Notes: generated from the sequence alone by a model not told the origin. A stretch of 64,000 bases of DNA from Gigaspora margarita (GCA_009809945.1 WTPW01000795.1:196579-260578); one strand, 5' to 3'. Numbered from the stretch's first letter, positions 11,161 through 24,450 are shown. Made by a program: numbers and translations.

Positions 11161-12271
11161 ATTAAAAATCTAGAAATCAAGTAAGGAAACTTAAGAATAA
11201 TTTTAAAGGAGCAACTTATTCATAACTTTACCTCCACATATCAGATGAAATGATTTGCCTAATGGAAAATGTAAAACATTAAATCATCATTGAATAAGGA
11301 ATTGCTCAAAACCCTGGCCTACCATTTGATCTTGAAAATTGGTTCCATTCATTATTTTGGTGAAGAAAATCATAACAAACTTCAATACAAACTAACCAAT
11401 TTAATCACATACTGTGTATCACTATATTGCGTAAGTTCTTTAACAAATTTTTTACAGTAAATTACAACATAAATTATGATTTTCTAGTCTATTAACCCCA
11501 TATTTGCTAGTAAGAATATTTGATTCTAAAGACTTCTCTTTGTTTCAAGGAAAATGCTTCAATTTCATATATCCATTAAAATGATTTACAAATGGAAGTA
11601 AAAATTAGGAACTGTTTATTAAAATTCTCAAAATACTGGTCTATTATTCGATCCTAAAAACTGGCTCATATTCATTATTTTCAGATGTTTTGGTAAAGAA
11701 GGCATTTTTAATATTGTGCACCCATATCAGCAAAAACATGATAGCAGAATATTTTACAGTAATTTATGACATAAATTGTAATAATACTGAGTTTTTTGTG
11801 TTTATTGGTTCTATTCATTGGTAAGAATTTTTGATTCTAAAGACCTCTTCTTGTTTCAAGAAAATGTTTTAGAAGTGCAAATTTGGATCTGTGTTATTGA
11901 ATAGGAAGTTTTCAAAACCCTGACCTATTATTCGATTCTAAAAATTGGTTCCACATTCATTATTTTCAGATGGTCTATTGTAGTGATGCCACTGAAATTG
12001 ATTTTTGAAAAAGGCCTATTTCATCTTCATTAAAGGAAGAGCAAATAAAATTTATATAGATATGTTCCTTATAATTTTGTCTATTCAAAAAAAGTATCAA
12101 ATAATTTCGTCTTTTAAGTAAAATAGGTCAAAAACAATTTTGTCTTCAAATTTTAATTTTGGGTTTCCAAACCCGAAATACTTTTGTCCTCATGTATAGT
12201 CTGGTGATGAAAATCACGATAATATCAATACAAACTAACATTACCTTTAACTACACACTGTGTTTAGAGGA

Positions 12272-12428
12272 TGGGTTCAGTTAGCTATTTTTGACTTAGC
12301 TGTTTTATAGTCGTGATTCAGTAATGCAAATTGATGATTTTAGTACTATTCATTCATCTCATTGAAACAAATCGAATAGTACTAAAATCATCCATCTTTA
12401 AAACAGCTAAGCCAAAAATAGTTATCCC
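12272..12428. repeat. hairpin element h1
   Basis: Stem from GTTAGCTATTTTTGACTTAG to its degenerate complement, then TTAGTACTATTC pairing with GAATAGTACTAA; the centre is CATCTCATTGAAACAAATCG. It interrupts a unit of the surrounding array. Confidence 0.7.
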
Positions 12429-12752
12429 TATGTGTGTTATTGTGCCATGTAGGTTCTGTAACAGAATTTTTTTACAATAATACGGGGTTTCACATTTATT
12501 CGCTCTATTCGCTGGTAAGAATTTTGATTCTGAAGACTTCTCCTTGTTCCAAGATAATGCTTTAGTCGCATATATCTTAAAAATAATTTACAAATAGAAG
12601 AAATAAAAATTATGATCAGGTTATTGAATAGGGAATTTCTCAAAAACCTAGCCTATCATTCAATCCTGGTAATTGGTCCCACATTTGTTATTTTCAGATG
12701 GTTTGGTAAAAAAAATCATATCAATACAAACTAACATCACATTAACTACACT

Positions 12753-12933
12753 GGGTTTGGTCTGTTATTTTCGGCTTAGCCGTTTTATATAGTCATGATC
12801 CAATGACCAAAATTAATAATTTTAGTAATATTCGTTCATCTTATTGAGACAAATCGAATAGTACTAAAATCATCCAATTTGGATCACTAAATCACGCTAA
12901 TATAAAATGGTTAAGCTAAAAATAGTCATCCCT
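12753..12933. repeat. hairpin element h2
   Basis: Same family as h1: GGCTTAGCCGTTTTATA near one end pairs with the AAAATGGTTAAGC region; the centre is CATCTTATTGAGACAAATCG. Confidence 0.65.
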
Positions 12934-13256
12934 ATGTGTGTTATTATGCAGCGTAGATTCTGTAACAGAATTTTTTTGCGGGTTTCAAGTCTATTGCCTC
13001 TATTCGCTGGTAAGAATTTTGATTCTGAAAACTTCTCCTTGTTTCAAGAAAATGCTTTAATCACATATATTTCCAAAAATGATTTACAAATAGAAGATGT
13101 AAAATTTGGATTCGTGTTATTGAATAGAGAATTCTCAAAACCCTGGCCTACCAATTGATTCTGAAAATTGGTCCCATACATGTTATTTTCAGATATTCTA
13201 GTGAAAAAAATCACAATAACATCAATTCAAACTAACACTGCCTTTAACCACATATA

Positions 13257-13438
13257 GTGGGTTCAGTCAACTATTTTCGACTTAGTCATTTTATAGTCAC
13301 AGTATATCCTGTGGCCCAGTGATCCAAATTGGATGATTTTAGTACCATTCGATTCTTCTCAATGAGATGAATCGAATGATATTAAAACTACGCCGACCAC
13401 AAAATAGCTAAGTTATAACTAGTCAACTGAATCCATCC
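13257..13438. repeat. hairpin element h3
   Basis: Ends GGTTCAGTCAACTA and TAGTCAACTGAATCC are inverted; the centre TTCTCAATGAGATGAATCG matches the family core. Confidence 0.7.
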
Positions 13439-13990
13439 TTATGTGTGTTATTATATCATATAAGTTCTGTTACAAAATTTTTTTGCAGCAAATTATGATA
13501 AAACAGGTTTTCTAATCTATTGGCTTTATTCGCTGGTAAAAATTTGATTCTGAAGACTTCTCCTTGTTTCAAGAAAATGCTTTAATAAAATGATTTACAA
13601 ATGGAAATTTGAAAATTTGAAACATGTTATTGAAGGGGAATTTTCAAAGCCTTCTCTACTATTCGATCATGAGATTGGTCCTACCTTCGTTAATTTCAGA
13701 TGATATGGTAAAAAAAATCACAATAACACTAATACAAATTAAATTACCTTGACTACACACTGGGTCATTATACCACGTAAGTTCTGTAATAGAATTTTGA
13801 TTCTGAAAACTCCTCCCTGTTCAAGAAATGCTTCAGTCTCAATCATCTGCTAAAATAATTATGGAAGTAAAAATTTGGATCCGTATTATTGAATGGAAAA
13901 TTTCGCAAAATCCTGGTCTACTATTTGATTCTGAAAACTGGCCCCATATTCATGTCCTGGTGAAGATTCATGAATATTTACTATTGAATT

Positions 13991-15540
13991 TTATTCTATT
14001 TGTGTTAATCTAACTAGGTACATATAAAGAAAATTTTTAATATAATTGTTCAAAATAAGCCATTCAATTTATGACTATTGCTATTGATTTCATTTCATTC
14101 TCATAAATTTATTAATTCAAGTTTTAAATTAATTTAAGTTTGTTAGCTTTAATTTTGTGCATGACTACAAGGAGAGTTTGTTAATCTATGTGTTTAAATA
14201 TTTTATTCAGGTTCATGGCTATTTACAATTTAATATTATTTTGTTTGTACTAACTTAGTTAAGTGTAGTAAAATTTACTATTTTAGGTATTTAAAATAAG
14301 CTGCTCAAGTTCATAAATGTTCATAAAAATTTATTATTCAATTTCATTTTGTTCGTTTTAATTTAGTTCATAGCTGTAAAGAAAATTTGTCAATCTATAT
14401 GTTTAAATAAGTTATTCAGGTTCATAACTATTTACTATTGAATTTCATTTATTCACATTAACTTTAGTGATCTAAGTATTTAAAATAAGCTACTTAAAAT
14501 TCATGAGCATTTACCATTTAATTTTATTCACGTAAATTTATTTCATAACTATGAAGAAATTTATCAATCCATGTATTTAAAATAGCTATCCAAGTTCATT
14601 CATATTATTTACATTAATTAAGATGAGTATTATGAAATTTTTAAGTGTTTAAAATAAGCTATTCAGGTTCATAAATATTTGCGATTTAATTTTATTTTAT
14701 TCGTTCCAAAATTTATCAACTTATAGGTTTAAATAAGCTATTCGGATTTACAAATATTTAATTTCATTTTTTGCGTTAACTTAGATAAGTATGATAAAAA
14801 TTAGTTTTCATATTAATTTAGATAAGTATGAGGAAAATTTATTGATTCACTATTTAATTTCATTTTATTCGTTTTAACCTGTTATGGGTATGGTTGAGCA
14901 AATTAGCTTTTTATCAAGTCGTGATCACTTAAGGTCTAGTTATCCAATTTTGACAGATTCAATACCATTCGAATAGCCTCAATAAGACGATTCTAATGAT
15001 ATTAAACCTATCAAAATTGGATAACTAGATCCTAAGAGTTCACGGCTTGATCAAAACAACCATACTCATAATCTGTGCTTAAAATATTATTTGAGCTTAT
15101 GTCTATTTACAAATTAAAGCAATCAAAATGAAATCAATAACTATTCATGAACTTGAGTTGTTCATTTTAAATACTTGAATTAATAAATTTTCAACATACT
15201 TAACTAAGTTACTATAAACAAAATAATCTACATAGTAATTTAGTTCGTAACTATAAAGAAGACTATCAATCTAAATGTTTAAATAAACAATTCAGGTTTG
15301 TGACTCAATTTCAAATTATCTGCATTAACTTAGATAAGATCATTAAATTTATTAAGTATTTAAAATTTATTATTCAAGTTAATAAAAGTTTATGTTTAAT
15401 TTTATCTTATTCATTTTAATTTAGTATGTGATTATAAAGAAAGTTAATTAATCTATGCGTTTAAATAAAATTATTCGGGTTCATTACTATTCAATTTCAT
15501 TTTGTTTGTATTATAGTTGTTAGACAAAAGCTGGATTTTG
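13991..15540. repeat. degenerate tandem array with a GTATTTAAAATAAGCT motif
   Basis: Words such as TATTTAAAATAAGCTA, CAGGTTCATAACTATTTAC, AATTTCATTTTATTCG and AAAGAAAATTTGTCAATCTA recur in the same order every 170-210 bases, with drift. A hairpin (14884-15068) sits inside. No coding frame was found. Confidence 0.65.
14884..15068. repeat. hairpin element h4
   Basis: Nearly full-length inverted repeat: GGGTATGGTTG with CAACCATACTC, and TAGTTATCCAATTTTGACAG with its complement. The centre GCCTCAATAAGACGATT is a diverged family core. Confidence 0.7.
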
Positions 15541-16187
15541 TGTTGATAAAACACAAAATCTAATTTCATTTTTGTCAAGTAAAATTTTAAATGACGAAAT
15601 AATGAAACTAACGAAAGTTGACAAAACTGATGAAAGATGGTGAAATTGGTAAAAGATGATGAAACTGCAAAAGTGACAAAACATGAAGATGAATATTTTT
15701 TAAACTCATTAAGGATAGTGTGAATAAAATAAATGAATTAACGAAAAAGAAGAGATTTATAAAAATTATAAAGATTACAAACAATTTTATTATGTAATAA
15801 TTTAAGTTTTAAAATGAATTAATTAATATAAACTATCATACAGTAAAAAAGTAAATAAGTTATTTAATGTTTTATCGTAGCTATACACTTTAATTTCAGA
15901 TGATACAATTTTTGAATAATACTCGTGAGTATTTTTGTTGTGCATCATTTCTTGATTCTTGTTAATTCAGAATTGATGCCTGTTATTTATTTCAAATTTT
16001 CATCGATCAATCAATGGTTTAAATAAGAATACAATATCAGATTTATTATACAACTGATAATTACATATTAATTATGATGTTTCAGCTTTTAATTAATTAA
16101 AAGACATTAATTATGTATTATGCTTGCAAATTAAATAAAAATAATAAATGACATATCTGCCGTAAATTTTTGAATAGTTATTGTTGC
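15541..16187. other. no gene seen; short purine-rich repeats
   Basis: At 15590-15690 words like TGACAAAACTGATGAAAG repeat loosely, resembling the minisatellite at 5.3-5.7 kb. The rest is AT-rich without frames. Confidence 0.45.
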
Positions 16188-16395
16188 AGATTATAATGAA
16201 ATCAGATTAAAATAAATATGGGTTTCTATTTACCTTTAAAACTCATGCTTGTTTAATATAAAACTCTGCTCTAAAACTAACCTTTAACCTTAACCCCTAG
16301 CTCTAAAATATGCTTCTCAAAGAATTTTACTTTTTGATGGCTTGTCAATTTTTTATACTATATATTTTAATCTGATTTCATTTTAATCTGTCACA
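16188..16395. mobile_element. small foldback element
   Basis: Inverted ends CAGATTATAATGAAATCAG and CTGATTTCATTTTAATCTG (about 28 paired bases) enclose about 150 bases with a telomere-like stretch, CCTTTAACCTTAACCCCTAG. I cannot define the target duplication. Confidence 0.6.
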
Positions 16396-16480
16396 GGTAT
16401 TACTTATGTGAATCATTTGAATGAAAATTAGAACATATTTTTGTCAAAGAAAAAATAATTACTCTCTAATAGATACAAAT

Positions 16481-16642
16481 TAGGAATTGGAACTGCCTAG
16501 AATTTTTCTTAATTGTTTAATCATTTAAAAACTGTTTAACTATTTAATTTGGCTGGCATTAAAATAATTCCGGCCATGACCAACATACTTCTGCCTGGAA
16601 CTATAGAGCAATTTTTAAATAGTTAAATGGTTCCAATCCCTA
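16481..16642. mobile_element. hAT-type MITE, target duplication ATACAAAT
   Basis: Ends TAGGAATTGGAAC and GTTCCAATCCCTA are inverted and are flanked by a perfect 8-base duplication, ATACAAAT, at 16473-16480 and 16643-16650. Eight-base duplications and YARNG-type ends are the signature of hAT elements. At 162 bases it is non-coding. Confidence 0.85.
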
Positions 16643-16650
16643 ATACAAAT

Positions 16651-17682
16651 CACTATAATGAATGTTTAATTGGAGTAAAAAATCCTATTACTCTACATTA
16701 TTCAAAATTTAAATATTGGCACTAAAAAAAAGCTTCATTTACTTAAAAATGAAGAAAATATATTTACACAAATTTGCCCAATAAAAAATTTTTATACAAT
16801 AATTTGCACTGTGCATAGGGAAACTGGGCATAATGGCTAAGAAAAATCTTGAAAAAAATATCTAATTTTTAAACTACATATCCTTTTATATTCAAATTTA
16901 TATAGCTAAAATGTTTATAATTTTTGAGATAAAGGTTAAGTGCTATTTATTACACAACAATTAGTTGAAAATGCAGTATGTGAAAATCAAGTATGTAGAA
17001 TAAGGCAGGTTTAAACTATCAAAACAAAGGTTTGTATCTAATTTTTCTGGGTAATTTTATTTATGCTATGCAAAATTAATTAAATGTTTTCATAACCTAG
17101 CTAGATCAAAATTTGGTAACTTCCAAAAAAATTTTTTTACATGCTTTATATTAAATTTTGGGTCTATTAAAAGGTTTATATTATAAAATCAAGTAAATAA
17201 ATTTGTATATCTCTATTTATATTTGTTATTTATTTTATTAAACTTAATAACTAAATTTTGCACAATTTTAGTGATAAAATAAATTATTTATGCCTAAAAA
17301 AATTCCAAGATTGCTACTATTATAAAAAACTATTTGTAGCACCAATTTTGCTCTTGCAAAAAATATTATATTATATTGAAGGCTATATAAATGTGTTTTA
17401 TGTAATTAACATAACAATTATTAAATACAATTATCCCTTATTTATATCAACCTATTTGGATCATAATATATTCACGTTGATAATAATATTAGTAAGAATT
17501 TATATTAAAGTTGATATATTTAAGGAATTATAATATATAAAAATAAGTAAATTTATTCATTGCCCTATGCGATGTGCTTATATATCACTTTTCCAATCAA
17601 AATTCAAGATTAGGTATAATATTACATGATTAGAAATTCAAAACAAATATTCATTTTGTCAAAAATCGTTTATAACTTAAAT
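16651..17682. other. no gene seen
   Basis: AT-rich. A 91-codon open frame at 17258-17533 is rich in Ile, Tyr, Asn and Leu, has no recognisable motif and looks like chance in AT-rich DNA. Confidence 0.5.
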
Positions 17683-17975
17683 AGGACCCTGGACATCTCT
17701 CATATAGGTCATAACTGGATTTTGGCCAATTTGACCTAATTTGCTGAAAATAACAAAATATATTTACTTTAATAACTTCTAATCCAGTAATCAGAATTGA
17801 ATAACCTTTTTTGTTAGATGCATCTCACTTAGGGCTTCATTTTAAAAAAAAGTTTATTCAAATTGGACCACTGGATGCCAAGATAATTGCCAAAAACTGT
17901 TTTTTGCTTCTCAAATTTTAGGTGTTTTTGCTAAAAAATTCAAGTATGACCTCTATACTAGATGTCTGGGGTCCT
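17683..17975. mobile_element. small inverted-repeat element
   Basis: Ends AGGACCCTGGACATCT and AGATGTCTGGGGTCCT are inverted, followed inward by TATAGGTCATA and TATGACCTCTATA. CTTAAAT and CTTAAAAT flank it, a possible imperfect target duplication. Confidence 0.65.
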
Positions 17976-18416
17976 CTTAAAATTGAGTATATAAAACTAC
18001 TCTTTGGATTCTAACAAAAACAATTTCTTGCAAAATTTTACTATAAACCTTTTCTAACCCAAACATACAATCTTTACCTCTACTCTAACCCTAACCAATA
18101 AAAAAACAGATTATTTTAACCATTTTGGTTATATTGCACCTGAATTTTATTGATCTATGGCAGGTGTGACAAAGTCACATGTGCAAAAAATAAATTTAAC
18201 TCCCATATAAGATTATTCATTGAAGTATCTATGATCCTTGCCATTTTTTGTCTGTGTTTGTCCATTTGTGTATTGTTTTAATAGCTTAAAGGAGACTTGT
18301 GATCTGCCACTTTTCCTTATTAGTTAGAAAGGAAAAGATCATCATGATATAATTTTATATATATTTGTATTCTATTGTATTGTATATATATTATATATAT
18401 ATATATGTATGAACGT

Positions 18417-19383
18417 TGAGAAGGTGTAAACTGATAATGGTTTGGTTAAACTATACACCTAACTAAACAAACTAACTAAAATACTATCCACTAAGTGCTC
18501 AAGACTCCTAAACCCTGAATTGGCAGGCAGAAAGAGGCGTGGAAGATTTGGTCTGGGTCTCAAGATTCGGAAAGTCTTGGTAGGGCGATATCAGCAATAA
18601 TCTATTAGTCAATCACAGCTATGGCTTAGGGGATATGAATATGAATATCGGCTTGCAATCGGCAAGTTGCTTTCCTGGGGTTCACGTGAATATGGTATCT
18701 GGGCTTTCAGGTTCCAATTATGGTATCAATTTGGATATCAGTCCGATATCAGTATCACGGGATCGGATTGTTCGATAAATGAGGTACACAAGTATTGTTT
18801 GACTTTGGTTAACTCTTTTACTCAAATTTCAAAGGTTACTCCAAACTAATAACAAGGTTTTTATAATAACAACAGGAATATCGGAAGCATATTTGGGACA
18901 ATATGAACAAAACTTAGAAGGGTTACTACTTCTACTATTATGATTTCGAAGTATTCAAACTCAACTGAGTTGTTGACTCGTAATGAGTTGTACTCTACTG
19001 AGTTGTCTTTATTTCAAGGCGACAGGAACATCACTTTTATACTTTTTACATTACTATTTTTGGTACAGGTTTTATGGCGGAACTATTGTCGAACTGACAG
19101 ATCTGACCGATTGTCGAACTGACAGATCTGACCGATTGTAGAACTGACAGACCTAACCGATTGTAGAACTGACAGATCTGACCGATTGTAGAACTGACAG
19201 ATCTGATCGATCTGGTAGAGATATCGGCAAATATACAAACCTATTCTTAAAATAAAGTACTAATATATATAACGAATACTAATACTAACAATAAACAAAT
19301 TAAATAGAGTAATACTAATAATAGTATATAAAATAAATAGATAAATAAAATAAAAAAAACTACAGGGGCAGGAGCCCTTCACA
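18417..19383 (-). repeat. LTR (3' copy of the retrotransposon)
   Basis: Begins TGAGAAGGTG and ends CCCTTCACA on the plus strand (TG...CA). Near 19084-19206 it has five tandem copies of a 25-base unit built on GAACTGACAGATCTGACCGA, also present in the other LTR. Confidence 0.93.
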
Positions 19384-19828
19384 ATCCTCCCACCCTTATA
19401 CACGAGTACTACGAGTGTATATTACCACAATAGGGAACGATATTCAGTATCAGTTAAGCGGTGAACCCTTGCTAAGGAGGTGTAGGTAGTGCAGTATACT
19501 TGCTCCACTCTATATCGTTCAAAAATATAGTAGATTCAGAGTGCAGTTCCACTATAGTAACATGAGACCATCCCCTGTATGCTGCGGCATTGGCTTCCGG
19601 ACATTATATCCAGAATGGAACCTAGGTAGTAGGCATATGCTAGGCTCTCGATTCGGTCTTCCCTTCTATGAGCTCGCATCAAGTGGTAATAGGTGGCGAT
19701 AATTCTTTCTACATTGTTTTGGTTTTCGGTAAAGGGACATGGCGCAGGGGTTACATCAATTGGTTCAAGGACATTTTGGTCGAGTTGGATGTGTTGTACT
19801 GGAGAGATGTTACCCATTTTATTTTGAA

Positions 19829-19859
<31 letters not shown>

Positions 19860-19952
19860 GGTTTGGACTTGGGCTTTTTATATTTTTCACTCATAATAAG
19901 GTTTCAATAGACTTTTGTTTAGGGGCGATGCAAGCACTTTTCTGCTTAGTTC

Positions 19953-20831
19953 TCATAGTTTATACGCCCCATTTTTAGGGGTAGTATGAATATAATATGG
20001 CCCCTTCCATTTGGGTGTTAATTTATGGCTATGAGTGCCTAATTTCCTAGCATCAAGCACAAGAACTTTTTCACTGATTTCAAAGTCACGAGTGGCTTTG
20101 ATCTGCCTATCATGCCACTCTTTTTGTTTTTGTTGTTCCTTACTAATTTGATGTAATGCATTATTTCGGGCTGTAGGTAGATCATGGTNGATCTCATANA
20201 ANCTTTGTATAATTGTTCCATTTAATATATCCTCAGATTCACTTGGGTGTAAAAGTAGATAGGCCTGTTGACCGTATACTAGAAAAAATAGAGTTTCCTT
20301 GGTTGTAGCCTGCTTCGCAGTATGGTAGGCAAATAGAATTGATGGTATTAGCAGGTCCCAATCTGTGACATTATCAATCAATTTAGCTATTGAATTGCAC
20401 AGTGTTTTATTGAAATGCTCTACCAGCCCGTTGGTTTGTGGATGATAGGGGGTGGAGCAGTGGTGTTTAGTGCTCACAGCCACAAGAAGTTTATCTATAA
20501 TACGGTTATTAAAATGTGATCCTTGATCAGACAATAAAATGCTCGGACACCCGTGCTGGCATATTATTTCTTCATAGATGAATTTGGCCACTTCCTGTGC
20601 ATTGGCTCTGGGGATTGCACAAGCCTCTGGCCATTTAGTCATATAGTTGGTAGCTACTACAATATATCTATTGGACCATGGTGTAATGGACAAGGGTCCT
20701 ACGATATCAATTCCGACCTGGTAAAATGGGGCCTGCACAGGTATCAGGTGTAAAGGTTCCTTCAATTTCCTGCTCCTATGTCGTTGACATTTCTCACATG
20801 TTTTGACATATTCACGAATATCGTAGTACAA
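19953..20831 (-). pseudogene. integrase part of the Ty3-type element
   Basis: The translation shows the end of the zinc-binding domain (CEKCQRH), the catalytic core with GIDIVGPL, DQGSHF and a Glu-containing NGLVEHFNKT segment (the D,D-35-E triad), and a C-terminal WKGPYYI segment typical of gypsy integrases. It catalyses insertion of element cDNA in intact relatives. Three undetermined bases lie near 20188-20203. It is part of a broken element. Confidence 0.9.
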
Positions 20832-22554
20832 TTAAGGCCAATAATAATAATCTCTAATTTTATTAAACATAATGTCCTTTCTGAAATGGTCTCCCAATAG
20901 GTGATCATGTTCTAAGGCGAGTATCGGTCCTACTTCCTCTTCTGATACAACTTTAAGCCAATTGTTCTTTTGTCTTTTATTTTCTTTATATAAACCACCA
21001 TTTTTAGTTCAGAAGAACTTGCTTTGCTTCTCTAGGTTCTTTCGTTGCTGAATATTGAAATGCAGTAGATATTGCCAGTGCTGAAGGTACATTTTTAAAG
21101 TGGAATATTGCTGAGACTCCATTATTTAGACTTGCTTTATGTTCATTTTCTTCAGTTCGATTTCTTGCCAGGATAACGACAACCTGGACGGGATTGAGTT
21201 TTATGTCGGGTTTAGGTATTGGTCTAATTTACTCAATCTTGATTTCAAATTCAGTTTTGACGATAGGTCTTTCGATCAGCAATTCTGGTACACATGATTT
21301 GTAAAATAATTCTGATTGGCTAATCGGTGCTTGAATTTTGGATTGACCACACGTGGTGTAAATCATCGACTCGAATCAGGCAATTATTCTTGTTGAGTAT
21401 TTGGGTCTCTCTTATCCTCGTATGGCAGGTAATTGTTCAATACTTAAGGCAAGTGGTGCTGATTTTTGTAGTTGATAAATAAATGTTAACTAGTTTATAC
21501 CCAAGCCTCTTACGCTGGTATTACTTTTCCCTCTAGTTTCTTCCATGGGTCTCATTGGCATTTGAAATATGTTTTCTTGCCAACCCGTTTCAGCTTGCAC
21601 ATTTAGAAAAAATCATACAGTGATCATACAATAGCCTCCAATAGACTTTTAGTACTCAATGATTTCCTTCTGTGTTTGTTCTAGTCTAATATGAGTCATA
21701 CACGCTTCTTTGTACCAGGACACCGACAACCTGGATTGAATTCGATTTTACTGTCAGATTTTAAGTATATTTCTCTAGTTTTCCTGGTTCATCTTTTTCA
21801 ATGCCAATTCCTTCGTTATAGCAAACACCAACTTGAAGCATTCTTGAGCTTCACCTATTTAGCAGATTTTGAAAATATTTGAACACTTTATGTTCATCCT
21901 TTTCAACTCCCTAGAAACATCCATCCTTGTGGATATCTTCTTAGGCTTTTCTCATGAGCCTGCGACATGTGCGGTATATTCCAAAAATTTGATCCAATCT
22001 CTTTCTCTTCTCTTTTTTTTTTTGAAGTAATGTTGGAAGCCATGTCGGCAGTTCGGGGGTACTATAGGTAGCTTGCCTTTTACCGACATGTGGGTAAGGT
22101 TTTCAGTTGGCATTTTTCTCTCTAATTGTTCTTATGTTTTTGTCACTGGGCTCGCTCTGACCTTCTCTTTCTCTATTGCTAGATTTGCCTTGGTAGATAT
22201 CGATTCGATTTGGCTACTATTTCTCTCCTGATTCTACTTGTTTTGTTTTTGTAGATAATACTTTCTTTTTCAGATAGGGCCCCTCTACTTGCCCTATCCC
22301 ATTCCGATCATCCATACTCTATTATCGGGTCTGTTTTTTTTTTTTTTCCTACTATATACATATATACATAATTGTTCTTCCTCTATTCGGTTCCTTGTTT
22401 ACTCCTTTTTCTACATACTATTATAGGTTTCCCAATCAGTGTATTCATCCAAAGATTGGGTTCATTTATCCGGGTCAATATTCATGTCAGCGTACAAGTC
22501 GGCACTAGTGCTATGATCCCAATTGGCTTGATTCTAGGTGAAGGAAGAATTCTC
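20832..22554 (-). other. degraded spacer between integrase and acidic region
   Basis: This part of the retrotransposon interior has no long frame. Short stretches near the integrase side continue pol-like sequence. I assign no separate gene. Confidence 0.5.
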
Positions 22555-22914
22555 CTAGAGAGCAGCTTTGTGATCAATTTCTTCCTCAAATTCTAAGCCA
22601 GTAACTGGGTCTCCCCATCGAGGTATATCGATAAGGTACACTTTGTCAATTTCCATTAATTGGGGTTCTGCTTCTTCATTATGGTCTGAGACAGTAGCCA
22701 TAGTAGAGTTATTCGGCCCATTCCCGTTTAACTCTTGCAATAATTCCTGCGCTAATTGCCATAGGGCTTCCTGTAGGCTCTCTTGTTCCAAGAAGCTATT
22801 GGTGAGTTCCCATTCATACTCTTCACTCGAATACCCAGAGTTATTTCTGTCATAATCCTCGTAGGAGTATTCAGTATCACTCATTCCACTATCACTTCCT
22901 GTTTCCCAATTCAT
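22555..22914 (-). pseudogene. acidic region of the Ty3-type element
   Basis: A 119-codon stretch rich in Asp, Glu, Ser and Asn (for example SDTEYSYEDYDRNNSGYSSE) lies between RNase H and integrase. I recognise no domain. It may be a family-specific insertion in pol. It belongs to the fossil element. Confidence 0.5.
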
Positions 22915-23207
22915 CTATTCAGGATGATTGGTCAATTCAGTTCCTTGCATTTCGTCATCTAAATCTTCTGTAAATATTCTTGGGCAATGGCCTCGAAGAC
23001 TTCTACTTCATCCTCGTGATTGGGTTCGTTTTCGGCATTCTCCATATCGGCTACTTTTTGGTAGAAATTAACTACCTTGTTCTTAACTTCTTTTTGTGGA
23101 AATTCTTCTACCATTCGGGATAAGGCATCTGCATTTCAGTGGATTCGCCCTGCCCTATGGAGTATAGTGAAGTCGTATGGTTGTAGACGTAGGATCCATC
23201 TTGCCCT

Positions 23208-24450
23208 TCACCCTTTTAGTGCAGAGCATTGTAACCACTTTAGAGTGGAGTGGTCAGTTACCACAATAAATGGTTTGTAGCCTAAGTATTGGTGGAAATA
23301 TTCCACGACCCAAACCACAGTATAACATTCCTGTTCGGTGGCAGCATAGTTTCTTTCAGGGTGGGTAAGACTTTTACTAGCATATGCAATCGCATACTCC
23401 TTTTTATTTTCATCTTTTTGTGCTAATACAGCACCAAGACCCACTCCAGATACATCGGTATGGATATAGAAGGGTTTATTGAAATCTGGGTATCGTAGAA
23501 CCGGAGCAGTCGTTAGGTGGGCTTTAAGGCATTGGAAGGCATTTTCTTGTTCAATGCCCCATTCAAATTTTACCCTTTTTCTAATAATCTGTATAGAGGT
23601 TTTGCTATAGTAGCAAAATTCAGAATAAACTGCCGGTAATATGAAGACAGACTGACAAGAGCCCACAACTGTTGTAGGTTGCTAGATTTAGGGAAATTTT
23701 TCACTTTAGAGACGTTTTCTTTATCGGGTCTAATCCTTTCTTTTGCTACTATATGTCCAAGGAAGGTGATACTATTCTGAAATAGTTCACATTTTTCGGG
23801 ATTTAACTTCAACCCAGCTGCAGAAATTTTAGCGAGGATGATATTGAGGTGAAGTATATGGTCTTGGTAAGTCCTGGGGTAAATAATTATGTCATCGAGG
23901 TAGACTGCAATATTTTTTCTGATATCCTCATAGAGGATATCATTCATCATTCTTTGAAAAGTTGCTGGGGCATTACATAGACCGAAAGGCATCACATTAA
24001 AGGCATAAGTGCCCTGCCGGGTTACAAAGGCAGTCTTTCCTGGTCTTCTTCTTTCATCCGTATCTGCCAATATCCACTGGCCAAGTCAAGGGAAGAAATC
24101 TATTCGGCTTTTCTGAAGGTTTCTAATAGATCATCAATTCGGGGTTGGGGATAAGCATCCTTTTTTGTTACAGCGTTGAGCTTACGGTAATCAATGCATA
24201 ACCGGAGTTTCCCATTTTTCTTTGAAACAATTACTACCGGCGAGGTCCATGGACTCTTGATTTTACTAATTAGCCCATTTTTTAACAGGCTTTCTATTTC
24301 TTTATTTAGAAATTCTTGTTCATCAGGTGCAATTCAGTAGGCTGATTGCTTGATGGGTCTCGCATCCCTGGTATTGATTTCATGCTGTACCTTGTGATAC
24401 TGGCCTAATTGACTTAAACCAGTAGCAAATAATCTCTTGAATTTGTTTAA
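23208..24450 (-). pseudogene. reverse transcriptase and RNase H part of the Ty3-type element
   Basis: The reverse transcriptase catalytic YLDD box is at about 23892-23905, preceded by the FGLCNAPATFQR motif. RNase H follows with HTDVSGVGLGAVLAQ and, near its end, VVTDHSTLKWL. The order RT then RNase H before integrase is the Ty3 arrangement. Confidence 0.92.

Larger units (their letters stand above)
11160..13990. repeat. degenerate tandem array, unit about 310-340 bases
   Basis: The anchor GATTCTAAAGACTTCTCC and the following TTGTTTCAAGAAAATGCTT recur near 11522, 11831, 12522, 13020, 13547 and 13798. Spacings of 309, 691, 498, 527 and 251 become roughly regular once the hairpins at 12272, 12753 and 13257 are subtracted. 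Each unit also contains CACATACTGTGT, GTAAGTTCTGTAACAGAATT and TTATTTTCAGATGGT. The GTAAGTTCTGTAACAG word links it to the array at 38.2-41.45 kb. Confidence 0.75.

Noticed and set aside
17258-17533. 91-codon frame
   Set aside because: Ile/Tyr/Asn-rich, no motif, no start context; expected by chance at this base composition.
19668-19910. Plus-strand frames inside the retrotransposon
   Set aside because: Shadows of the minus-strand element.
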